A stretch of DNA of 32,070 bases from a virus: the IMG/VR virus record IMGVR_UViG_3300040811_001222, positions 1 to 32,070 of that record; one strand, written 5' to 3'. Every line of letters starts with the position of its first letter. Position 1 is the stretch's first letter. Under the pieces are notes generated by a model. It did not search any database and had not been told where the DNA came from. It saw only the letters and a list, made by a program, of their open reading frames with translations. Below are positions 5,093 to 11,490 of this stretch, piece by piece. The translations under genes and the position numbers were made by a program.

Positions 5093-5586
5093 TCTTCTTC
5101 GGGGAAGGAGTTGAGGTGGTAGGAGATTTGTCGGCACCAGAAGTAGAGCTCGCCGTCGTCCATGTTGCCTTTAACTTTATTTGCACGTTCGCAGACTAGG
5201 CGGATGTTTTCTTTGGTATAGCCGATGCTTGGGTCGATCCGATCTACGCTGATAGAGGTTCCGCGTCTTTCGGCGCTGTTTGAGTGTTCGCCATCGTTTG
5301 CCCACGTCATTGGCATTGAGGTTAGGGCGCAGAGGCCGTGTTGTTTTTTGTAGAGGGCAATGAGGTCTTCCGGGGTTATCCCAATTTTTTCTTTACGGCG
5401 CGTGGCCCGTGATCGGAGATCAATAAAGCGTCGCCGTAGGAGCGTTTCTGGGGATCGGAAAATGCGTCCTTTAGTCCTAACATTGTCGCAATCTTTGCAC
5501 ATATTAGTGACGCCGTTCTTAGATCTTTTAGAGCGCGTGAATTTATCTTCGGGCTTTTTTTCGCCGCAGGAATAACATTGCTTCAT
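5089..5586 (-). CDS. HNH endonuclease with N-terminal zinc ribbon
   Basis: A 165-residue nuclease. It begins with a CxxC...CxxC zinc ribbon (MKQCYSCGEKK, then MCKDC) and ends with an HNH-type core: GLCALTSMPM, SVDRIDPSIGYTKENIRLVC, NKVKG. The usual His of the first motif is not the classical DH pair but VDRIDP, as in several phage HNH proteins. Such enzymes nick or cut double-stranded DNA; roles include homing and helping terminase. The start at 5586 has GGGGGAG upstream. It contains a copy of the CCACGG repeat in frame (SRATR). Homing versus packaging role is unresolved. Confidence 0.85.
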   Translation of the reverse strand: MKQCYSCGEKKPEDKFTRSKRSKNGVTNMCKDCDNVRTKGRIFRSPETLLRRRFIDLRSRATRRKEKIGITPEDLIALYKKQHGLCALTSMPMTWANDGEHSNSAERRGTSISVDRIDPSIGYTKENIRLVCERANKVKGNMDDGELYFWCRQISYHLNSFPEED

Positions 5587-5610
5587 CGATCGCTCCCCCA
5601 AGCGAAAGAA

Positions 5611-5682
5611 TTAAATCCATCCTAGCTCCATGAGAACAAGGAACAAAACAAAAAGGATGAGGGCTTCACGCCAGTTTATCAT
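5611..5682 (-). CDS. 23-residue membrane peptide, candidate
   Basis: Reads MINWREALILFVLFLVLMEL then GWI: one hydrophobic helix flanked by charges, nothing else. The ATG overlaps the zinc-ribbon gene by 17 bases with a weak GAGC/AAAG site, and the ORF fills most of the 80-bp gap before the HNH gene. Membrane micropeptides of this length are common in phages, but chance cannot be excluded at this length. Confidence 0.4.
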   Translation of the reverse strand: MINWREALILFVLFLVLMELGWI

Positions 5683-5836
5683 CTTTTTGCTCTACTTTTA
5701 TGTAATACGAAACAAAGGCGTCGCAGCTTGAGCAGGTGAGATTTGACTCTATGTCGTAGGTGTCTTCCTCTTCCAGATCAATATCTCCGCCCCATATTAG
5801 CTCGCCGCCGCAATACCAGCAGGTTGTTCTACTCAT
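5666..5836 (-). CDS. Small zinc-ribbon protein
   Basis: A 56-residue protein with two CxxC knuckles: TCWYCGGELIWGG and LTCSSCDAFVSYY, about 25 residues apart, a classic zinc ribbon. The middle is acidic (DIDLEEEDTYDIESN). The start at 5836 overlaps the stop of the Cas4-like gene as ATGA. This CWYCGGELIW-type ribbon is of a kind common among small phage proteins; the job is unknown, perhaps modulation of host polymerase or of the neighbouring nuclease. Confidence 0.75.
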   Translation of the reverse strand: MSRTTCWYCGGELIWGGDIDLEEEDTYDIESNLTCSSCDAFVSYYIKVEQKDDKLA

Positions 5837-6654
5837 TCTTCTGCCTCCGTAGATTCTACTTTGTACCAGTGTGAGCAAGGCTCCGTGGCCCGTGATCCGT
5901 GTTTCGTGCAGAACCATTTTCGTTTAGCGACGGGCTTAGCGTGCTTACAGGTTTTGCATTCGACGGAGATGGGTAGTGAAGTTTCCCCGTGCGGCCAGCA
6001 GTGTGGCTTGAAGTTGCAATAGCGGCACTCAAAGGCGAGGGGGTTGTTAGAGACGCGCTTTGCGGAACCGTAGCGCACAACGCGGTTTGTTTTGGCGAGC
6101 AACCGGATGTAGTAGTCGTAGTCAAATTCGATGTGTTCGGCGTGGTACACCGAGGTGTTTTTGTTGTAGGCGATCACCCATGACTCGTAGTAACCGGAGA
6201 GCCCCATGAGTAGTTGCACTTGTGCGAAGTAGACGGGGTGGCTGTAGTAGACGCCGCGGGTCTTGAAGGCTGTCCACTTTTTGTCGTTCATTGATTTAAT
6301 TTCAAGGATGGCGGGCACAGGGGCTTTTTTATCGGTAGCCATGACCCCGTCGGCGTGGCCTCGCAGGTGCCCTCCGAACGCTGTATATTCCCACTGCTTT
6401 TTGGTTTTAGGATCGACTTCGTAGACAAGGACGCCTGCCTGCTTTAGGTCTTTGACAACCTTCTCTTCGATGTCGTGTCCGAGTTCAAAGATTCGTAGTA
6501 CGGCGGCAGGGATGCTTTTTTGGGGATAACCACGAAGGCTGTATTGCAGGGCAGCTTCGCAGGGGTTTCCCACGTTGCTTGCACCGATGTACGAGCGTCG
6601 CTCTCGCTCAGCATTTTTCTCGGTGCCCAGATCGATGGCTTTAATTAAGTCCAT
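5833..6654 (-). CDS. Cas4/RecB-type PD-(D/E)XK exonuclease with Fe-S motif
   Basis: A 273-residue nuclease. Motifs in order: FELGH with His60, HADGV with Asp102, LEIK with Glu118 and Lys120, and QVQ at about 145-147, the RecB-family set. Cys32 (NPC) plus Cys210, Cys213 and Cys219 (ECRYCNFKPHC) match the four iron-sulphur cluster ligands of Cas4 and AddB. A further set, Cys233, Cys236, Cys249 and Cys260, suggests an added zinc site. Such enzymes resect DNA ends, for recombination or host DNA degradation. The start lacks a strong ribosome site. An in-frame CCACGG repeat lies in the tail (HGSRATEP). Confidence 0.87.
   Translation of the reverse strand: MDLIKAIDLGTEKNAERERRSYIGASNVGNPCEAALQYSLRGYPQKSIPAAVLRIFELGHDIEEKVVKDLKQAGVLVYEVDPKTKKQWEYTAFGGHLRGHADGVMATDKKAPVPAILEIKSMNDKKWTAFKTRGVYYSHPVYFAQVQLLMGLSGYYESWVIAYNKNTSVYHAEHIEFDYDYYIRLLAKTNRVVRYGSAKRVSNNPLAFECRYCNFKPHCWPHGETSLPISVECKTCKHAKPVAKRKWFCTKHGSRATEPCSHWYKVESTEAEE
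5881..5909 (+). repeat. CCGTGG-type dispersed repeat, coding copy
   Basis: CTCCGTGGCCCGTGATCCGT and following bases, in the C-terminus of the Cas4-like gene; encodes HGSRATEP between two predicted zinc cysteines. See 12894-12918. Confidence 0.6.
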
Positions 6655-6669
6655 GTTAAAATGACTCTT

Positions 6670-6686
6670 GGTCCGTGGGCCGTGGA
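6670..6686 (+). repeat. CCGTGG-type dispersed repeat, non-coding copy
   Basis: GGTCCGTGGGCCGTGGA in the 63-bp divergent spacer between the Cas4-like gene and the plus-strand gene at 6718. It is one of the cleanest tandem copies and lies outside genes. See 12894-12918. Confidence 0.6.
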
Positions 6687-6717
6687 TAGAACATAGTATA
6701 CGATGAGGTAGATTTCA

Positions 6718-6975
6718 ATGGTTGGTCCCGAAGGTTTTGATGGCGCAATAATTGGGATTGGATCGGTAGCGACACCGGACGGTGATCAAGAGGTACTGGT
6801 CTATGACATCCAGAGGATGGTTAGGATTTTGGTGGACAGTGAAGACATGACGCTGGAAGAGGCGCAGGAGTTTATTCACTTCAACATTCTAGGCATTTAT
6901 CTGGGCCAGCCGGGACCTTGTTTTGTGCAGTCGCTGGGGTCGATATTTCCGCAACCCGGGGAGACGATACACTAA
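6718..6975 (+). CDS. 85-residue plus-strand protein, unknown function
   Basis: Starts MVGPEGFDGAIIGIGSVATP and contains a helical acidic segment (DMTLEEAQEFIHFNILGIYL). GAGG precedes the ATG by about nine bases. It stands alone on the plus strand, divergent from the Cas4-like gene, and its stop runs straight into the minus-strand terminator at 6977-7018. No family recognised. The strand choice is supported by the ribosome site and a reasonable residue mix. Confidence 0.68.
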   Translation: MVGPEGFDGAIIGIGSVATPDGDQEVLVYDIQRMVRILVDSEDMTLEEAQEFIHFNILGIYLGQPGPCFVQSLGSIFPQPGETIH

Positions 6976-6976
6976 T

Positions 6977-7018
6977 AAAAAAGCCCCGTTACAGGCCATG
7001 ACACCTATAACGGGGCTT
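6977..7018 (-). terminator. Intrinsic terminator, minus strand
   Basis: AGCCCCGTTA (6982-6991) pairs with TAACGGGGCT (7008-7017), with an extra AGG/CCT pair in the loop. Read on the minus strand the stem is followed by six T residues. It ends leftward transcripts of the replication operon after the DUF3310 gene and so separates the replication genes from the Cas4-like/HNH block. Confidence 0.85.
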
Positions 7019-7061
7019 GGGTTCAAAGAAAAGTCACTTTGGGAGAAAACTTTGCGAACCC
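7019..7061 (-). other. Long hairpin next to the terminator
   Basis: GGGTTC (7019-7024) pairs with GAACCC (7056-7061), continued by AAAG (7025-7028) with CTTT (7050-7053) across a two-base bulge, and a small inner AAAG/CTTT stem. On the minus strand it lies just before the terminator, so it could protect the mRNA 3' end or be part of a small terminator-ended RNA covering about 7116-6977. No known RNA family is recognised. Confidence 0.4.
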
Positions 7062-7115
7062 GCAGTTACAACTTAGGAGTAACCACAACCAATGATACCG
7101 ATTATGCGATCGCAG

Positions 7116-7298
7116 TCAAGGGGTTATGCGTTCGATAATCGTCTTGGTGGAATGCCGTTCTAGCACCACCGATAAGTCTTCTTGAATCACGACGGGTTCT
7201 TTGAACCTTTTACAAAGAGCTTGGGCTGCTCGGACGGCGTCGATTGCGTCTTCGGCGAGGGTTCCGAGAAAGTTTCCAAAAGCCTCTCCAGAAACCAC
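7116..7298 (-). other. Overlapping open frame, possible frameshift product
   Basis: The -1 frame relative to DUF3310 encodes a protein-like C-terminus, ending FKEPVVIQEDLSVVLERHST and TIIERITP, with a helix FGNFLGTLAEDAIDAVRAAQ before it. It extends 71 bases beyond the DUF3310 stop. No ATG or ribosome site starts it; the only early GTG (7298) has no site. It may be joined to DUF3310 by a -1 frameshift or may be noise. I saw no canonical slippery heptamer. Confidence 0.3.
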
Positions 7299-7504
7299 TG
7301 GGCTTTCAGGAGGTGCTTTTCGGGCTCGCTTCCTTTGCTTTCGTACCGCCAAAGGTACTTTAAGACGGAACCCTTCAGATAACCTCGGTATGCTTCCGAT
7401 GTCATACTGTCCTTTATCGCCTCTATGCACTCTATGCCCCCCTTTGCATAGTGCGCTGGACTGTTAACTTCGTCCAACGTCTTTTGCGTTCTTTTCTCGC
7501 TCAT
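7187..7504 (-). CDS. DUF3310 family phage protein
   Basis: A 105-residue protein with the DUF3310 signature: VNSPAHYAKGGIECIEAIKD, then YLKGSVLKYLWRYESKG and LLKAQWFLERLLE (about residues 13-77). The family is widespread in phages and often labelled nucleotide-kinase-like, but no activity is established that I can cite. The C-terminus (ETFSEPSPKTQSTPSEQPK) is low complexity. The ATG at 7504 follows AAAGG and overlaps the upstream 63-aa gene by 41 bases. Another frame in the last 100 bases looks protein-like too. Confidence 0.85.
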   Translation of the reverse strand: MSEKRTQKTLDEVNSPAHYAKGGIECIEAIKDSMTSEAYRGYLKGSVLKYLWRYESKGSEPEKHLLKAQWFLERLLETFSEPSPKTQSTPSEQPKLFVKGSKNPS

Positions 7505-7655
7505 AATCAAACTTTGCCTTTAAAAAGTCATGCCATATATGAAGGTTGTCAAAATCTTCTTTATGGATGGGCTTATTAGTTTCGTACTTTTCGAGAATTT
7601 TTTCATACGCTTCGTGAAACTTAACCATCATAGAGTTAAAGTTTGATTTGCTCAT
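7464..7655 (-). CDS. 63-residue helical protein, unknown function
   Basis: A Lys/Glu-rich helical protein (MSKSNFNSMMVKFHEAYEKI at the start). The ATG overlaps the stop of the RHH gene (ATGA), so it is coupled to that possible regulator. No family is recognised. Its end overlaps the DUF3310 start. Confidence 0.65.
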   Translation of the reverse strand: MSKSNFNSMMVKFHEAYEKILEKYETNKPIHKEDFDNLHIWHDFLKAKFDYEREKNAKDVGRS

Positions 7656-7885
7656 ATTGAAAAGCTCTTGGAAGTCAGCGACTTCTCACCATTTTCTTTC
7701 TTGAACGCCTCAACCTGCTCCGCAATATAGTCTTGATCATTGTGGGACAAGTTCTCTGATTTCCATGCCTCATGCATGTAGCGCAACTGGCCGCTAAGCG
7801 TCCGCCCTTCAACCCGGGCAATCACCACCAACTCTTCATAAACCTCACGTGGCAAAAGCACGGATTTCCATTTTGTCGTATCCAT
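7652..7885 (-). CDS. Ribbon-helix-helix-like DNA-binding protein
   Basis: A 77-residue protein starting MDTTKWKSVLLPREVYEELV. A strand (WKSVLLP), a helix (REVYEELVVIARVEG) and a second helix after the turn RTLSGQLRYMHEAW form a ribbon-helix-helix as in Arc/CopG proteins. It may repress early or replication genes. The start at 7885 is decided by a perfect AAGGAGGT eight bases upstream, which itself lies over an alternative ATG at 7903 that has no site. Positioned right after DNA polymerase. Confidence 0.72.
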   Translation of the reverse strand: MDTTKWKSVLLPREVYEELVVIARVEGRTLSGQLRYMHEAWKSENLSHNDQDYIAEQVEAFKKENGEKSLTSKSFSI

Positions 7886-7931
7886 CTGGACCTCCTTAGA
7901 CATATGGGACAGTATAGGCTAGGTCTTAGAC

Positions 7932-9836
7932 TCATTCAACCTCAACGCATTCGCCCCATGATGGTCCGATTTCTACGTCACACTTGTTGGGAACCTGCAA
8001 CGGCAGGGCATTTTCCATGATGCTGGACAATTTCTTGGCGTGCTCGGCGTCTTGGACAGCAAAAGCAAGCTCATCGTGGACCTGTAGCATGGGGATTTCG
8101 CCCTCTCGGCACACGTTAATCATGGCCTGCTTGGTCATATCCGCGGCAGACGCCTGAATTAGGCGGTTTAGCGCCTTGTAGGTGTACGCCCGGCGTAGTC
8201 TGGTCGTTGGGCCGTGAGTCGCGATGGCTTCATCTTTAGGCAACGCCTTGTGCATATCAAAGCTATCGGGCTCCCAGAGGTCGAAACGGCACTTCCTGCC
8301 CTTTAAAGAGCGCAAAGACCCTGAGGATCGGGGGTCGTCCAGACGTTGCTGTACGCCCTTCATGAGCCCTTTAACGAAGGGTACGGACTTGTGGTACTGC
8401 TGCATCAGTTCTTTGGCTTCGGCCACGGAAACATCCAGTTGGTCTGACAGCTTGTTGACGCCCATGCCGTAGATTAGGCCGAGGTTGATAACCTTGGCTT
8501 GTTTCCTTGGTATTTTTGCCATTTCCGCCACCATGTTGTGGAAGTCGGCGTCGGGGTTTTCGTTGTACATCTGCACAAATTCATTGACCCCGGGCATGTC
8601 TATCCCCTTGTAATCACTAAAGTTTTTAGCGAAATGGACCAAGATCCGTGGTTCCTGTTGCGAGAAGTCAATGGCCGCCCACTGAGTGCCTTCCTCGGGG
8701 AGGAACAGCCCGCGGAGCATGGGGCCCAGTACGGGATCCCGTGCGGGTATCTGCTGTAGGTTGGGCGAGTTCATAGAGATACGGCCTGAGACGGTGCCCC
8801 CGTCGTCAGAGCGTAGCTGGTTGATGTGGCTGTGGATCCGGCCACCATGTACATACTTCAGGATGCCGTCGATAAACGTGCCGTTCATCTTGTTGAGGTT
8901 GCGGGCCTTTACCACCATCTGAGCAAACTCGTGGGGGTGTTCTGACAGGAACTGTTTAGTAAAGCTTGGAGAGCCCTTCTCAGTTTTGGGGTATTTTAAT
9001 GAAAGTGAGTCAAAGGCCTTAGCCACGGAGGTGGCCGCCCAGATATCCACATCCATACCTGCAAGGCTCTTGAGGTGCTTACGCACCGCCTTCTCTTCTT
9101 TCATGACGTGCTGTTTGGTGCGCTCCGCCTTGTCTAGATCCACCCGGATGCCCCGCATGGTCATCTCTGTCAGGTAGGGCAATAGCTCCATTTCTAGCGC
9201 CCAGATGTCCCACAGGTCTTCCCGGTTCAACAAGGTCTTGAAGTGGTTCCATAGCTCCAGCGTAAGCTCAGCATCGGTCTCCCCGTAGGGGCCAACATAC
9301 ATGGCTGGGAGTTTCCACATCTCACCCTTGGGATCAACGCCAAAATCTTTGGCCGCCTCAACAAGGGTCTTTTCGGATTTTGTCTTGCCAAGGTATTCGT
9401 AGGACAGCGCGTTCAGGCTGTAGCTGAATCGGTTCTCGTCAATCAGGCTGGCGGTCATCATGGTGTCGATGATTCTGCCGTTGACGGTAAAGCCGTGGGC
9501 CCTGATCCAACCCAGATCATACTGGGCGTTGTGCATTATTTTGTCGGCGGGGCTTTCAAAGACTTTCTTCAGCCACTTGCTGACAATGCGGAAGTCGAGG
9601 TTACCGCCGCCTGCGTGACCGACAGGGATATACCCTTTCCAGCCCGCAACGGCGACGGCATAGCCTACTATCTCACCGTCCTTGGTAGGCCACCCGGGGC
9701 CTTTGTTCTTTAAGTTGGGGTCCCGGGTTTCCACGTCGATGGCAATTTCTTCAGCTTCAAAGATATCCGGCAATTCCGCAGGGGGAACCCAGTCGGTTTT
9801 TGGCGGAAACATCGCCATCTGTAGTTTGCCTGTCAT
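7932..9836 (-). CDS. polA: DNA polymerase, family A (PolA-like)
   Basis: A 634-residue replicative polymerase with proofreading. The 3'-5' exonuclease motifs are present: AIDVET (Asp34, Glu36), HNAQYD (Asn103, Asp107) and YGETD (Tyr184, Asp188). Polymerase motif A is AIDFSQQEPR with Asp390, motif B is RKQAKVINLGLIYG, motif C is QVHDEL with Asp588. There is no 5'-3' exonuclease domain. Leu452 takes the place of E. coli Phe762, a known marker that alters nucleotide selectivity and correlates with phage lifestyle. AAAGGAAAG precedes the ATG. Coupled to the zinc-ribbon gene by ATGA. Confidence 0.97.
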   Translation of the reverse strand: MTGKLQMAMFPPKTDWVPPAELPDIFEAEEIAIDVETRDPNLKNKGPGWPTKDGEIVGYAVAVAGWKGYIPVGHAGGGNLDFRIVSKWLKKVFESPADKIMHNAQYDLGWIRAHGFTVNGRIIDTMMTASLIDENRFSYSLNALSYEYLGKTKSEKTLVEAAKDFGVDPKGEMWKLPAMYVGPYGETDAELTLELWNHFKTLLNREDLWDIWALEMELLPYLTEMTMRGIRVDLDKAERTKQHVMKEEKAVRKHLKSLAGMDVDIWAATSVAKAFDSLSLKYPKTEKGSPSFTKQFLSEHPHEFAQMVVKARNLNKMNGTFIDGILKYVHGGRIHSHINQLRSDDGGTVSGRISMNSPNLQQIPARDPVLGPMLRGLFLPEEGTQWAAIDFSQQEPRILVHFAKNFSDYKGIDMPGVNEFVQMYNENPDADFHNMVAEMAKIPRKQAKVINLGLIYGMGVNKLSDQLDVSVAEAKELMQQYHKSVPFVKGLMKGVQQRLDDPRSSGSLRSLKGRKCRFDLWEPDSFDMHKALPKDEAIATHGPTTRLRRAYTYKALNRLIQASAADMTKQAMINVCREGEIPMLQVHDELAFAVQDAEHAKKLSSIMENALPLQVPNKCDVEIGPSWGECVEVE

Positions 9837-9991
9837 GCAACTTTCCTTTCTCTATGAATTGCATTTTCGAAATGGTTGCACGCAGGGCACCACCAACCTC
9901 TACGGATTCTCTGCTCCGCATGGATAACTTCTTGTGCTTCTTTTCGGCACTTCGGGCACGCGATGGTGCTCATTTCATCATTTCTGCTCAT
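9833..9991 (-). CDS. 52-residue zinc-ribbon protein, replication module
   Basis: Starts MSRNDEMSTIACPKCRKEAQ and continues to GWWCPACNHFENAIHRERK: two CxxC pairs separated by about 20 residues, a small zinc ribbon with a basic tail. Its ATG overlaps the helicase stop and its TGA overlaps the polymerase ATG (ATGA both times), so all three are tied together in translation. A role as accessory subunit or clamp-like helper of the helicase or polymerase is plausible, but is inference from position. Confidence 0.8.
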   Translation of the reverse strand: MSRNDEMSTIACPKCRKEAQEVIHAEQRIRRGWWCPACNHFENAIHRERKVA

Positions 9992-11490
9992 AGGTCGTAT
10001 GCTCTCATGTAGTCTTCTGGTTCAACGATATACAGGTTCTTGGACGCACGAGTGACACCGACATAAAAAACCCGGTGTAGATCATCCCCCGATTGATCCA
10101 TTGCTGCTGCGGTAAGGTCTGTCATGAGCACGGCATTCTCGGCTTCACCGCCTTTAGTTCCGTGGATCGTGGACAGACGTATTCTTGGTTGGGCATTGAA
10201 CTTCTCGCCCCGGCGGAGAAGCGCTGTGATATAGGCGCGATCCCCTTCTGGTATTTTATCCATGGCTTCATGCCAAATCATGGATTCGTCAGCAAGTAGC
10301 CCAAAATTATCTTTAAGGTCTTGCATTGTTAAAAGCGCTTCGTCTGGGGCCTTAATGTTTTTGTGGCCTCGCTTTATCTTATCGCCGTTGCCGCTCATGT
10401 AGCCATAAATACACTGTGCAGTTCCCGTGGGCACCGCTCGGCCTTTCCGCAAAGCTTCCCAGCCATTGATCGCAATGGACATTTTTTCACCAATAGACCG
10501 CCCTGAATTCTGTTTCTCATACAGGTATCCGTTGCTTTTTAAAACCTGTTGTATGGGGTATAGCATGTAGTTTGCTTGCGCCATGATCAACCATGTTCCT
10601 TTTGACATATCTATGGAGCTTATGTCGTAAGTCCGAAACACGTTGCCCTCTTCTTCCCGCGGGCGGTAAACCTTTGGGAATCTGTTTTTGATACGGCTTG
10701 AAATCCTTGACGCCACATTGTGTATCGATTTAGGCACCCGGTAACTTTGCTCCAAAACTTCGGCACCTCCGGGCAGATTGATGAAATGATCAACATCTGC
10801 GCCAGCCCAACGATAAATAGCCTGATCGTCGTCCCCGGCGCAATACATTTTCTCGGAGCACTCATCTAATTTGTGGGCAATGTCCCACTGTAAGGGAGAC
10901 AAGTCTTGTGCTTCATCAAGGAAAACCAGTTTAAAGTTGGGCAGAAAGACATGGGCCTCATCGATAAAATTCTGAAGCATGTCTGTGAAATCAATTAAGC
11001 CGAATGCTTCTTTATAATTCTGATAGGCATCCGCAACATACTGGACCTCTGTCCATGTGAAGTTAATATCGCTTTGATTATATGTTCGGTGGAGCGACTG
11101 CTTTTTTGCTTTAGCTAAATTTATCAGCGCCAAAATAGGATGGTCAGTATGCTTAAACGTCGTGCTTTCCTCATCGTTAGAAGAGGCTGTTAGCTGAAAT
11201 CCAATTCGTTCGGAAAGGGCTCTGTAATGTTCGCCGCTCATCATTTGGTGTTCCTTTACAGAAAGCATGCGGTACGCCAAAGAATGAATGGTTCGGAAGT
11301 AAGGCAAGTCTTTTTCAGGGTTAAGCTTAAAGCGCTTAGTCGCCCGCTCCTTTGCCTCGTTTGCAGCCTTTTTAGTAAACGCAAAAAACCCTATTTGGTT
11401 CGGGGAAATGCCCTCCTCCATGGCCTTATCAACCATGTTAAGGAGGGTGGTAGTTTTCCCTGTCCCCGGTGGGCCGAATATACGGAACAT
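9988..11490 (-). CDS. SF1 DNA helicase, UvrD/Rep-like
   Basis: A 500-residue superfamily 1 helicase: Walker A GPPGTGKTT (residues 6-14), motif Ia near FAFTKKAANEAKERA, Walker B FLDEAQDLSP (Asp192, Glu193), motif III GDDDQAIYRWAGA (219-231), SYRVP for motif IV, TIHGTKGGEAENAV for motif V and VFYVGVTRASKNLY for motif VI. It should unwind DNA 3'-5' at the fork. It is shorter than UvrD (about 720 residues), lacking much of the inserted subdomains. Its start overlaps the primase stop as TAATG. Confidence 0.95.
   Translation of the reverse strand: MFRIFGPPGTGKTTTLLNMVDKAMEEGISPNQIGFFAFTKKAANEAKERATKRFKLNPEKDLPYFRTIHSLAYRMLSVKEHQMMSGEHYRALSERIGFQLTASSNDEESTTFKHTDHPILALINLAKAKKQSLHRTYNQSDINFTWTEVQYVADAYQNYKEAFGLIDFTDMLQNFIDEAHVFLPNFKLVFLDEAQDLSPLQWDIAHKLDECSEKMYCAGDDDQAIYRWAGADVDHFINLPGGAEVLEQSYRVPKSIHNVASRISSRIKNRFPKVYRPREEEGNVFRTYDISSIDMSKGTWLIMAQANYMLYPIQQVLKSNGYLYEKQNSGRSIGEKMSIAINGWEALRKGRAVPTGTAQCIYGYMSGNGDKIKRGHKNIKAPDEALLTMQDLKDNFGLLADESMIWHEAMDKIPEGDRAYITALLRRGEKFNAQPRIRLSTIHGTKGGEAENAVLMTDLTAAAMDQSGDDLHRVFYVGVTRASKNLYIVEPEDYMRAYDL

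Noticed and set aside
4815-5186. Minus-strand open frame of 123 codons opposite 4657-5092
   Set aside because: Ser/Thr/Pro/His-rich; the plus-strand pair has ribosome sites, overlapping starts and better composition.
7019-7061. tRNA-like GGTTCAAAG segment
   Set aside because: There is no acceptor stem, anticodon arm or D arm around it; it is a simple hairpin.
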